Shown piece after piece: positions 36,314 through 46,900 of a stretch of 64,000 bases of DNA. Under the pieces are notes generated by a model, which searched no databases, was not told the DNA's origin, and saw nothing but the letters and a program-made list of their open reading frames with translations. Each line of letters starts with the position of its first letter. Position 1 is the first letter of the stretch. The stretch is taken from assembly GCA_016858145.1 (NCBI GenBank), contig JAEHOE010000082.1, positions 248,001 to 312,000 on the forward strand, given 5' to 3'. Source of the stretch: Edaphochlamys debaryana (taxonomy: Eukaryota; Chlorophyta; Chlorophyceae; Chlamydomonadales). A program made the position numbers and the translations under genes.

Positions 36314-37546
36314 GCTTGCTTTACAAGACGGTCGGTGTGGCTCTAACGTCGTGCCTAGGTGCTCAAATTGTATGGACCGCAGAAAATTGCGTCGCGTTCG
36401 GGAAGCGATGCTGTTTGAGCGAGCAAATTGCGTGTGGGACTGCGGAATAGGACAACTTTGTGCTCTGGGCGGCACTAGTTCCGCATCCAACAACCTCCAC
36501 CTCCGCGGACCATCACGTCCAAGGCCCCCCTCAAACCTCCACGGCTGGCGGAGCCGGACCCGGGGCCCCGGCGTGGGGCTTCGGAGGTGGGTCATCAAGT
36601 CCAAATCAAGTCCAAGTCACGTACACGGCCCCTCAAACCTCCGCGGCTGGCGGAGCCGGAGGGAGGGGTGGCCTAGGGCCCCGGCGTGGGGCTTTGCGGG
36701 AGCAACGCAAGCAGCAGGCGGGGCCTCTGGTGACGCTGCTCCAGTGGTGCCGAGAGGGGCCGAGTGCGTTGGCTTGCCCAGGGACACAGAAAGGAGGCGG
36801 GGGCAGGGGGGTGCGCGCATGGCACGCAGGGGGGCAGTGTAAAGAGGCCGCTGAGGTGAGGGACTGTGAGAGGGACAAGTTCGGGCGCGCTTTGAGCGCC
36901 GACGGGATGCGTCGAGCCAGGGGAGAGCCCAGTTTGTTGGCCTGAGGCCCTCACAGGCCCCGTGGGGTCCAGCGGCCTGGGGGGTGCCTGGTGGCCTCCG
37001 TGCCCTCTTTGGCTGCGGGCGTGCCGTGTAAGAGACACTTTTGAGCACTAGTGTTTTTTGGGAGCGGCCTCGGGCAAAGTGGGCACAACTTGCACGCGCA
37101 GGAGCGCCTTCGTGTCCTCCGTTATCAGCATGCTCGGTTGTCATCGCCCCGGCCCGCCCGAGGCAGAGCTATGCAGGGCGACAAATTTGGTAGTGGTGCC
37201 TCGTTACTAGCATAGAGGCCTTAGAGGCGGACGCCTGCGCTCTAGGTCGTTCAATGCTTCCTAGCGAGGGCCATTCTCGCGAGGGTCACAATCCGCGTGC
37301 AGAGCCGGCCCTTGCCAGTCGAATGGCGCCGTATGCTTCCCGAACCCTTCCCTATCAATAACGATAGACACAAAGAGCCCTACAGAAGCTCTCAAAGTGG
37401 TCTGCAGCCCCGCCGAGGCGATTTGCGAGCAATCGATTTCGCGTCCCAGCGACCACGCCGTCTGGCCTATTTCAAGTACTCTAGTGGACCTATGTGTATA
37501 ACTAAGCCAAGCGGTACTGGTCTCGACGTGCGGAGGGGGGCCGAAA
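36314..37546. other. Region without a confident gene; contains a short direct repeat
   Basis: Two ~60-bp copies of a CCTCAAACCTCC.CGGCTGG segment ending in CCCCGGCGTGGGGCTT lie at about 36,530 and 36,632. A 161-codon plus-strand frame (36,460-36,945) spans them but has no recognisable domain and low complexity. The promoter of the microexon gene should lie just right of 36,313. Confidence 0.4.
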
Positions 37547-38204
37547 GTGCCATTTCGGGAAATTTGGACGAGCAAGTCGCGAGTGGAGCCTGGGTGTCCC
37601 CCGCGGTGGTCCCATCCAAGAAGTGCGCCCATCCGAGAGCCACCGAGCCACGAGAACCCAGCATGGCTGTCCTCAATGCCCAGCCATGCCACTGCCGCTG
37701 GGCTGTATGAGGCAGCAAAGCCCCGGCTGAAGGCCGCCGGCTTCCGCTGGTTTAAGAGCAGCGGTATGCACGTAGGCCCTCAGTGCGGGAACGAGGTCGG
37801 CAGGACGATCCTGATGGACGAGGCGGGGCTGGCGGAGTTCTGCTTCCACGAGAAGATCTTGCCGGACCCAAAGGTCGTGGAGCAGTCCAATGGCTGCTGG
37901 GTGCGCCAGCCGGCTCCCCGCAAGCCACACAAGCGCACCCTGGCACCGGGTGTGGAGCTGCACGACCACACCGTTGCTGCGGTGTTGGGCAGCCGCTACC
38001 TGTACAACACGGGCTGCCCAGCGCAGGTGCGGGACCGTGCTGGGTCCCCCCGTGCTGGGTCCCCACCACCCCAGGTGCTGCAACCCTGACCACGTGATCT
38101 TTGAGTCAAAGCGTGACAACTGCAAGCGCAGCGAGTGCTTCCTCTCCCGCGCCAAGGGCATCAACGAGCAGCAGTGCATGTGCAGCCCGCCGTGCAAGCG
38201 GTGA
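37547..38204 (+). pseudogene. Cys-rich coding segment inside an inverted-repeat element, fragmentary
   Basis: A frame from about 37,690 to 38,026 reads 'LKAAGFRWFKSSGMHVGP', 'CGNEVGRTILMDEAGLAEF' and 'SRYLYNTGCPAQ' before a GTGCGG donor. A second segment (38,075-38,204) after CCCCAG reads 'CCNPDHVIFESKRDNCKRSE', then 'QQCMCSPPCKR' and a stop, with eight Cys in total. Composition and Cys spacing look like real protein. However, the two pieces join out of phase at the obvious splice sites, so I treat it as a captured or decayed gene piece. It sits between 45-bp inverted repeats. Product unknown. Confidence 0.4.
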
Positions 38205-38343
38205 GGTGGTGCGGAGGTGGTGCGGAGGCGTGTAACACTAAGCCGGCAGGGTGTGCCCCCGACCCAAAACGGGGGGGTCAGGTGTTTCTCAACACCACCA
38301 CTTCTTGGATGGGACCACCGCGGGGGACACTCAGGCTCCCCTC
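37581..38343. mobile_element. Candidate element with 45-bp terminal inverted repeats
   Basis: 37,581-37,625 is the reverse complement of 38,299-38,343 with 43 of 45 bases matching (counted by eye). Similarity stops abruptly outside both ends. The ~760-bp interval contains the Cys-rich coding segment. No clear target-site duplication was found. It could be a small non-autonomous DNA element carrying host sequence, or a simple inverted duplication. Confidence 0.55.
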
Positions 38344-38579
38344 TCCCCTGGTCGGCGGGCACCGGCACCCGCGCACCGTACACATCTCCCGCACGCTTGC
38401 GGGTTGGACTGGCCCCTCAGCACCTTTGCCACTGCCACGCCACCGGGACGTAGACCGCTATCACAGTTGTTCCGAGGACGTTGAGCTGAAGGGCAAAGGA
38501 GCATGGCGCAGTCCTACAGTTAACCGGCATGCTGCAGGCTGGGGTCGGCACAACACTGGGTGTCACGACCCAACGCCGT

Positions 38580-39850
38580 CTCCTGCTTTGCCGTGCGCCG
38601 CGGCTCCCCACGCACGCTGGTGCCCCCGCCCCCCTTCTCTACGAGGAACCTATCCTGGCGATAGTTTCGGGCTTTCGCACCAGGGTACGGGCTCGGCGGT
38701 GGGCGCCAGGATGGGGCGTGTGGGGGGGGCTGGAGAGGGCTGGAGGAGCTGAGCGCGGGGCAAGGCCCGATGGTGTTGGGCTTCGCATGCGTGCGTGTCT
38801 CGTGCCCTGCCCACGCACCTCCCACCCGCGCCCGCCCCTGCCCCTCTCACCCCCGTACTTGCCTCCGCCATCTGCTCCCTCGCCGCTGCTTCCGTCTTGC
38901 CTCCTGCCCGGCCGCTCCCTCCTCCTCCCCCGCCATCCCCTCCTCCGCCCCCCACCTCCTCCCCCGCCGTCCCCTCCTCCGCCCCTTCCGCAACCCCCGC
39001 ATCGCCTAGCGACGCCGACGGCGCCCTTGCAGCCGTTGCTGCCACCGCTTCCTCCCCACCGCCATCTTCACGCACCTCCGCCCGCCGCCTCCCCGCGACT
39101 CCTCCTCCGTCCTTGACGCCAGTCTTTGAGGGCTGGATCGCATCCTGCTTTGCCATGCGCCGAGGCTCCCCACGCACGCTGGTGCCCCCGCCCCCCTTCT
39201 CTGCGAGGAACCTATCCTGGCGGCAGGTTTGGGCTTGCGCACCAGGGTACGGGCTCAGAGGTGGGCAAGCCAGGATGGGGCGTGTGAGGGGGGCTGGAGG
39301 AGCTGAGCGCGGGGCAGGGCGGTGGTGTTGGGGTTCGCATGACGTGCGTGTCTCGTGCCCTGCCCACCTCCCACCCGCGCCCGCCCCTGTGTAGCAGACA
39401 CGCTCCCCGCCTCAAGGATACGGAGGCCATGACGCACGAGAGTGGGGTTCCTCTCAAGTCTAGACCTGTCTTTTTAGACGCATCTACTGCCCCTGTGACC
39501 CCCGTACTTGCCTCCTGCCCGGCCGCTCCCTCCTCCTCCCCGGCCGCTCCCTCCTCCCCCCGGCCGCTCCCTCCTCCGCCCCCCACCTCCGCCCCCGCCG
39601 TCCCCTCCTCCGCCCCTCCCGCAACCCCCGCATCCCCTAGCGACGCCGACGGCGCCCTTGCAGCCGTTGCTGCCACCGCTTCCTCCCCACCGCCATCTTC
39701 ACGCACCTCCGCCCGCCACCTCCCCGCGACTCCTCCGCCGTCCTTGACGCCAGTCTTTGAGGGCTGATTCGCTTTCTGCTTTGCCATGCGCCGAGGCTCC
39801 CCACGCACGCTGGTGCCCCCGCCCCCCTTGTCGGCGAGGAACATAGGGGA
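38580..39850 (+). repeat. Three tandem ~560-630-bp units, Pro/Ala/Ser-coding
   Basis: The segment TTTGCCATGCGCC..GGCTCCCC through GGTGCCCCCGCCCCCCTT recurs at about 38,587, 39,149 and 39,777. Each of the two complete units is followed by TACGGGCTC and a C-rich stretch coding Pro/Ser/Ala (for example 'SPSDADGALAAVAATASSPP' twice). The plus-strand frame is open across most of a unit, but stops and changes frame between units. Possibly a repetitive extracellular-matrix-like or disordered protein gene, or only expanded low-complexity DNA. Confidence 0.55.
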
Positions 39851-40656
39851 GCTGACTTGGTGCCCACTCGCGATCCTCCGACTCCCCAACTTCTGCCCGC
39901 AGCAGGAGGCCGTTTCGAAAGCATGCCTCGCCCCTTATGCCGGCTTCGCTGCCCCTCGCGGCCCACTGGTCTCGCTCCCCGCTGGCAGTGCCAAGGTCTC
40001 CACCTACCCCCACCTACCCTCGCTCCGACCGCGACGCACCGTGCTAGTAACCCTCTTGCTTGCCCCTCCCGTTTCATGCCTCGCCATGCTACCACCACGC
40101 CTGACTTGCCTGGGCTTCTGCGACGGCCGTGTAGGTGCGTTGTTGCGTGCGTGGTCATGTTATTGGCTTTTGCGGGTTTGCTTGCTGGGGCGGCTGGGCC
40201 TCGCTGGGCCTTGTGTCCGCGTGACTCTGGCACTGCCAGAGGGGCGCTCTGCCTAGCCAGTAAGGCACGGCTGTCTCGCCACGACACCCCAGAGCTGTGT
40301 TTGGGATCCCGGTCTGGGCTTCGCCAGGGCTGCTCGGCTGAGTTCCGACACTCAGTTTGCCGCTTGCCATGGGTTGCACAATGTTAGCTGGCAGCACTCT
40401 GCGCCGTCCGCTTGGGCGGCAGTCTATGCCGTCCCCGTCCCGCTTTTGCGTCTGGGTGCAGTCGCCAAGGGTGCGATGGTTACAGCAGGAACCGCCTCCA
40501 GAAGGGGAGGGGTTGAGCGAGAGCGCCACCTACTGGGTGTGCCACCTGCACACCGACACCCACGCAACGTGACTGACTTTCGGTCGTCACACCACGTTGC
40601 TAGGGTCGGGCCCGTAGAGCCCCCCTCAGTACTATTCCACTAATTCCGCTGTGCCT
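39851..40656. other. Region without a supportable gene
   Basis: Follows the Pro-rich units and precedes the retroelement-like ORF tail (on the minus strand, so this is that element's 3' side). No gene or terminal repeats seen. Confidence 0.35.
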
Positions 40657-41382
40657 TTAATCATCGTCAATCAAGGCCAGGACGCCTGGGGGCTCCTGCA
40701 CAGTCAATCTGCCACCTGAGACTCGCAGGAAAGGGTGGTCCGCCGGTATTGTCTCCCAGCCACTTGGTGGCCTGAGCGCAGCAAAAGAGTGAAGCGCTCC
40801 CCAAAACTCAGCTGACACCAACACACGTCCACGGTTCAGCACCCCGAGGCGATTCCCATTCTCTCTTGTCGCGTATAGATATCGGCGTCCCTTCTCCATG
40901 GCTGTCGTGGCTGCAAGACACACCACATCCCACACTCTCTGGTCAACTCCCTCCGTTGGTCGAGCCAGCCAAAGATTGAACCGGCGAAGTGGCCAGGTCC
41001 ATGGCATGCCCTGCTCGCCCCCTAGACACGCGCACATCTCATCAACCAGGCCCTCAGCCAAGTAGCATTTCCAAAAGTGGTGCAATCTGTCCCCTCCGTG
41101 CATCGCAATCTCACATGGGCACGTGGCCGTTCCTTCATGTGCCGAAAAGCCAGTAAAGCCGTTGAGCGCCAAGCGCCAGAAAGCTTCCTTCCACACGTTC
41201 TCCCAGCGCAGGGCCCACAGCCTGCGCAAGGTGGCTTGTAGGTCCAACAGGTCTGACTCGTCCCCTACCCCACCACTCAGCGCCTCTGCCACAAAATTCA
41301 AATGCTTGCCTTTCACATACTCAAAAGCGGGCTCCATCTGCAGGGCCGTGGCCAAGCTCACCGACAGCCTAGCCGCTGACAC
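40657..41382 (-). mobile_element. C-terminal part of a retroelement-like ORF with a zinc-knuckle-like segment
   Basis: A 241-codon open frame ending in '...PPGVLALIDDD'. It contains 'LRRLWALRWENVWKEAFWRL', then 'CPCEIAMHGGDRLHHFWKC', a C-x-C...H-H...C arrangement like the zinc-binding region after LINE reverse transcriptases. 'AEFWGALHSFA' and 'ADHPFL' follow. No reverse-transcriptase or endonuclease core lies upstream in the window, so it is a 5'-truncated copy, as is usual for LINEs. A diverged relative is at 5,344-5,532. The element family is not identified. Confidence 0.5.
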
Positions 41383-42423
41383 AAGCGCGGCCCCCTACCC
41401 CTACCCGCCTACCCGTCGGACAGATGCCCTCGACAGTGTTGGCGGTCAGGACCCACGTCTCTGGATTCGGCTGGACTGCAGGAATCCCGTAGACTGGCGG
41501 TCATGCACCTGCCAAGTTAGTGGAGCATGTCTCGCGGTCTCGGTGCAGGGTTGGGGTTCGGCCACGGCTGCCCCGCTGGCATTGTCCACTGCACGTAAGA
41601 ATGCTCCGGGCCTCCCGCTTCAAATGGCACTTTACAAATGCCTATGGCGTCGTCGCAAGGTCGTCCACGCTCTCGCGCAACGGGACAACATGACCGTCCA
41701 TTTAGCGTGCTGCTGATGGCGAGCCACTGCAGGAGTATAACCGCGGGGAAAGGGGCAATATCAGAGTTCGGGAGCTGCTTGCCATGGCCTTCTGCTCGCA
41801 AGCGCGCTTGGGGGGACGGCGGGGGGTGCGGATGGTCATCACGCGCGACACGCGCGGGGTCGGCCGGCCGACTCGGCCGGTCGCCGGCAAGTAGCACAAT
41901 ACCGATGTATACGTGTATGATATGCTTTACATCATGCTACAATAGCTGCCGACGCGAGAACGGCTGTAGCGGTTACAAAGATTCTGCCGCGGCTGAGGTT
42001 AAACCGTAGGCCACCTGTGCTCTCGCAATGCATTGCACTGATGTTGGCGTGCAACGAACATCATCGATGGCTTCATGGCCTGCAGGGACGATGGGCAATT
42101 GGGACCACTCTCTGGCCGAGCGCGTTCTTGCGGTAAGAGGACGCGGTGTGCTTCTGGTCGCGCATCAGTACCGGAGATATCTGCCACGTTGAGCCTCCTG
42201 GTCCCGGCCTTCCCCGCACAGGCCGCCCGGAGCCGGAGCTTTGGGGGGGCGACCGGTGGGGCGGATGGGGTACTATGGGGTCCAATTCGCGCAAATTCCG
42301 GAGCAGGGCGGGCAGCAGCTGGAGGAGGCCGTTGTCGGCGATGCGGCGGAGGCGGAGGAAGGCGGTTTGCTCGGGGGCGATGACGTCACCTAACACAGGG
42401 AGGAGCCGCTACACCAGGACTAC
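41383..42423. other. Junction region left of segmental duplication copy 2
   Basis: Mostly noncoding. On the minus strand, 42,265-42,390 reads 'IAPEQTAFLRLRRIADNGLL' and 'LLPALLRNLRELDP', which looks like a real helical protein exon preceded by a TTAG acceptor. It does not continue the phase of the neighbouring dead exon and its source is unknown. Confidence 0.4.
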
Positions 42424-43170
42424 CCAGTCCTAACCTTGAGGCCATACACAGCAGGGAGGTTGTCGTATAGCCCGTGGGGGTCTCCCTCGTCGGTGCCCAG
42501 GCCCGGCCCCAGGCGGAGCGGAGGCGGGATGAGCGGCAGGGACAGAAACGTGAGGGCTGAGGAGGACGTGCTGCTGCCACCCGAAGACGGCGCCAGAGCC
42601 GACGCGAGGTGATCGCTCTGTTCCGTGGGCACGTGGAAGTGGCTCGACACGTGGAAGGCGAGAGAGACGCACGCCCGCGAGAGCAGCTTGGATTCCCACA
42701 GCCGGAGTGTATCTTTGTCGTAAGGATTGTTTATCGCTGCTGGTCATGGCTCCCCGTGCAGTTGTTTAAGGAGAAGCTGTCGCTGCCAGGCAGCGTGGGA
42801 AAGCTCGCGCTCCGAAATCCTCTCGCGGGTGCTGTCGTCAATGGTCAGGCGCGGCTCCGTGGGCTGCACGGCCGCCGAGCGCCCCGAACCACTAGGCGAG
42901 GCCATAGCTACGCTTGCAGTCATGGCTCCCCGGGCCCAGGCCTCCCAGGAGCTTGCCGGGCGGCCAAATCGTCGCCAAGTGCAGCCACCCCTTTGGCTGG
43001 GGCGGCCGGACCCTGTCGCCGTGACAGCCCATCCTCCTGGACCACCAAGCTTGATGCATGGACCGCACCGCCGGCAGTCCGCCGAAGTTTGCACTTCGCA
43101 AATGGGCGCGACACCACCCCGCCAGACCGTCCATCGCCTGGCGAACCACCACGGTCACAGCAGCACGTCA
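42424..43170 (-). pseudogene. Dead copy of exon 1 of the Ala-rich gene
   Basis: Similar to 29,157-29,858 but with several indels in the N-terminal half that change frame. In the segment '...QLLLKQLHGEP' the CGA of the intact gene is TGA here (42,744-42,746), next to a 3-base insertion. None of the downstream exons of the Ala-rich gene is present. Clearly non-functional as a coding copy, though it still lies beside an active-looking promoter. Confidence 0.8.
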
Positions 43171-43904
43171 ACGATGTGAGCCAGCTCTAGTTTCAGCGAT
43201 CAGGAGCGATGTCGGCAGAGGAGCAGCAAAGTGAGATGACCCTAGCTGGCGTTTGAAGCGCTGGGGGCTATACAAGTTGCCCTGTGTTGATCGCTGTGTG
43301 AACCGTATGGTAGCGCGTATGCGTCTCGCCGACAGGTGCTTAGCCGAAAGGTGTTGCCCCGGCAATGAGCGGCCAGCACACGCGGGTCGCATCGCGTGCG
43401 CGCTTACCCGCCTCCTGGGGGCGTGGTGGCGTTCGCTTGGTATGCCGAATGCGGTTTGAGCCACAGCGACCTGCCCCCGGTACGGCGGCGCCGGGAGGTC
43501 CCAGCGGAAATCCCCGCCCGCCCCATACACACACGAGGTCGCAGCAGGACGTAGAGCGGCTGCAGAAGCGTCAGAGGTCAGCCAGCGGTTCAGCCATGCG
43601 GGGGGCGGGGGGCAACCGGCGGGGGGCGGGGGTCGCGGGCGGGTGGGGCGGGCGCCCCGACACACTTGTCCCTCGGAGCTCCGCACTCCGGGTTTCTCCC
43701 CCGCTCCGCTGACCTTTGACTATATGCTTGACAAGCAATGACTTATAATTACTATGACGAGGCCTAGTTGAGTGGGCGTGCCGTCCGCAACGTCGAGCCC
43801 TCCGCGTTACACGCCCGAGCGGCTAGGGCCAATTGGCTTTCTGCACGACCTACAAAGCGATGGGTCCGTGACTGAGTAGCTAGAGCCGCTGAGGCCGCGG
43901 CCCA
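43171..43904. promoter_or_regulatory. Putative promoter of the SHAW-TPR gene (copy 2 of the head-to-head region)
   Basis: Very similar to 29,859-30,626. It ends at the ATG of the intact SHAW-TPR gene. Differences are mainly small indels in the G-rich tract near 43.60-43.63 kb. Confidence 0.45.
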
Positions 43905-46900
43905 ATGGCAGGAGATGGCAATTATGAGTTCTACTCGAAATGCCTCACAAAGCTGTTCCGGGTCAACGTGGAACGAGCCGTCAGCGATGCCATGAAGCAG
44001 CAGCGCGCGGCAGGCCTGGGTCGCGCCAACTCGGCCCGGAGCAGCTTCCGCAGCCGGGTGCAGACCACCCAGAGCGGCGTTGGTACGGGCCTGGCCTCAA
44101 ACCTGCAGGTAGGCCGGCCGCCCTGTGAGGGGCTACCTCAGTATGGGACGCTGTCAGGAGCTCTAGAGCAGGATGGAAGCCAGGGGCGATGTGCAGTGGC
44201 CTGGGGGCAGGGTACCGCGTGTTGGGGGGGGCAGTTGGGCCCCTGGAAGGCGCCTGCATCGCTTGACGGACGGCACCCCGCTCCGCAGGTGCACGGCTGG
44301 TCGTATGGGCGCAGCGCTGGCAGCCTCCGTGACCGGCCCCACACGGCCGCGCCGGCGTCGGCGTCAGCAGCAGGCGAGGCCGGGCGGTCGTGGGAGCAGT
44401 CGTGCAGGGGCCGGCATGGCGGCACCTCGAGCGGCTGGCCTACGACTGGGCGGCCGTCCTCTAGCGCAGAAGTGTTGTGGGAGTTGAGAGTCGAAACGTT
44501 GACCATACTCTAGAGGTCGAGCAGCTGTACGGAATGCAAGGGGCCGCTGGGGTTCGGCGGCATGTGACCCCTCGTCGCGGCGGCCTCGGTGTATGTCGTG
44601 TGTTCCCACCCGCAGGCTCGCCCGCTTCCCCGCCGGCCTCCGCTCGGCGCAGTCGGGCCCCCCCCTCGTACGCCACCATCCCCGCCTCCTTTATGCGCTC
44701 GCCCAGGCAGGGAGGGGCGTCCCGGGAAGGGTTCGTGTTTGGGTTAGGGGCGTTGTGGGGTCCTTTGTCAAGGGAAAGGGATGATTGGAGGAGCAAGAGG
44801 AGGAGGGCAGGAGGAGAGACACGCGTACGCAGGGAGTCGCCTGCCCCGTGGTGATGGCTCGGGACGGCTTGAAGGGCCCGAGCCCTAGGCCTCGTGACTC
44901 CAACGGCTGCCGGGTTCCGCGCAGGTCTGCTCCCGTCACGCCTCGCGGCCGGCCCCAGAGCAGCCCCCCGCGCACCAGCTACCACGTCAGCGGGGCCGGC
45001 GGCGGCGACAGAGCACCGGCCAGCTCCGGCGGCGGCGTTGGCGGCGGGGCGGACTCTGGCCCGGGTGGGGTGCCGTACGGTGTGCTGACCGTGGGGCCCC
45101 AGGCCTCGGTCCGGCCCTCTACGGCCGGTTTCGGCACCTCCAGCGGCGGCGGCTACGGCTCGCCTCAGGCCTCGCCGCGCCCTGCTTCGGGGCTGGGCCC
45201 AGGGCCTGGGCCTGGGCCTGGGTCGGGCAACATGTTCTCGTCCTTCTCGTCTACATCGGGGGCGGCGCCAGGGGCCACGGCGGGCGGTGCGCTGCTCAGC
45301 CCCCGCGGCCGCGCCGCCGCCGTCAGCAACCTCAGCCTGCGGCCCTCCACCAACCACACATCGGAGGCCGCGGCGGCGGCCCTGCAGCGTCTGGGCCGCC
45401 TCGCCGCCGCCATCGGCGCCCGGAACGGCCTGGCGGGCGGCGGCGGCGGCGGCGGCAGCTACGCCGCCAGCCCTCGATCGCCGCGCGTCGGCAGCTCGGC
45501 AGGGCTCCATGGCGGGCATGGAGCGCATGCTGCGCACGCGGGGCATGCTTTGCATGCAATGTACGCCGGGCACGGCGGCGCGCACGTGCACGCGCACGCG
45601 TCCCACGCGGCTGCGGGCCACGGCCATGGGGTGTTCGCGGTCCTGCCGCAGGGGTTCGGTCTGGAGGCTGCGGCGGGCCAGGAGGGGGGTGCGGGGCTGG
45701 AGCCAGGGAGCGGCGGCGGCAGCTCTGACGAGGATGAGGGCACCACCAACGGCGGCGGCGGCGGCAGCGGGGCATCAGGGGCTCGGTCGGGGCGGGAACG
45801 GACGGGCTCCGGCGCCGGCGGCGCGCCAGCGTCGCCGCGGGTCCTCCGCTTCGGCGGCGCGACGGTGGCGTCGCCGGCAGCGTCGCCGCGGCCGGTGACG
45901 GCGCCGCCAGGGCCGGTGCTGCGGTCGGCGCCGCCGCCGCCGGGCTGCTTCGCGCCGCCGCAGCAGCTATACAAGGCCGCCGAAGAGGAGGCGGCGGCCA
46001 AGGCGGCGGCGGAGCTCGCCGCCGCCAGGGCCGCCAACTCGGCCTTCGCGAACGACGCCGGCGCCGCTGCGGCGGCGGCGGCACGAATGCCGCCGGGGGT
46101 GCCCAAGCTCAACCTCACAGCCATTACCTCGATGCGACGGTCGTTGGGCGCGGCTGCGGCGGCGGTGGCCGCCGCCAAGGAAGCCCGCTCCGGCGCCGAC
46201 GCCGACGGCGACGCCGAGGGTGACTCAGGCTCTGACGCGGACACCCAACCGCCAACCGTTTCCGGCAACCGCCAGATCACGTTCCAGGGATCCGGCGAGG
46301 TCGCCGACGGCGACGAAGCTGACGCGGATCCCAACAACGACGCTGACACAGCTCGTACGACCACCCTGCTCGGCCAGCCGTCCGCTCGCTCGCTCAGTAA
46401 CTCACCTGGTCGATTACGCAATCTTGCCAACAAGGATAACGCTAATGCTGACGATGCCGACGACGATGATGCGGATAACCCCATCAAGGCGGTGCTGAGG
46501 GCGGGGGCGGCCGCGCTCCAGGCCGAACCGTCCAAGAGCGTGCTGGTGGCCGCAGGGCCCAAAATGTCCGGCGAAACCAACAAGACGCTCCAGGTAACGC
46601 TGTTTCGCTGATACCGCATACCTGATACCTGATGTTCTTGGAGTGTTGGGCCATGCCGGGATGATGCAAGCCACTGTTTGGGCTGACGTGCCGTGTCCGT
46701 GCCTCGTCTTGTGTTTGCTCCGCCAGGTTGGGATCTCCGTGGGCGCTCTGATCGAGATCGTGAAGCGGCTGGGCCCCACGGCCCGCACCTGCTCAACGTC
46801 AGAGGTGGCCACACGATGGCTGTTGCCGCCCACACGCCAGGACTTGTGCAGGTGGGCTTTGGGGGCCAGAGGCAGGAGCGCAAGCGGCGGGCCAGGGAGC

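Larger units (their letters stand above)
42420..45515. repeat. Segmental duplication, copy 2
   Basis: Counterpart of 29,140-32,335. The left boundary falls at the end of exon 1 of the Ala-rich gene (AAG before GTTAGG here, GTAAGG in copy 1). The similarity runs through the promoter and the first exons of the SHAW-TPR gene. Confidence 0.85.

Noticed and set aside
36460..36945. Plus-strand 161-codon frame as a gene
   Set aside because: Low complexity, built on a short direct repeat, no splice or homology support.
37547..38089. Cys-rich frame as an intact two-exon gene
   Set aside because: The obvious GTGCGG donor and CCCCAG acceptor join out of phase, so it is reported as a fragment instead.
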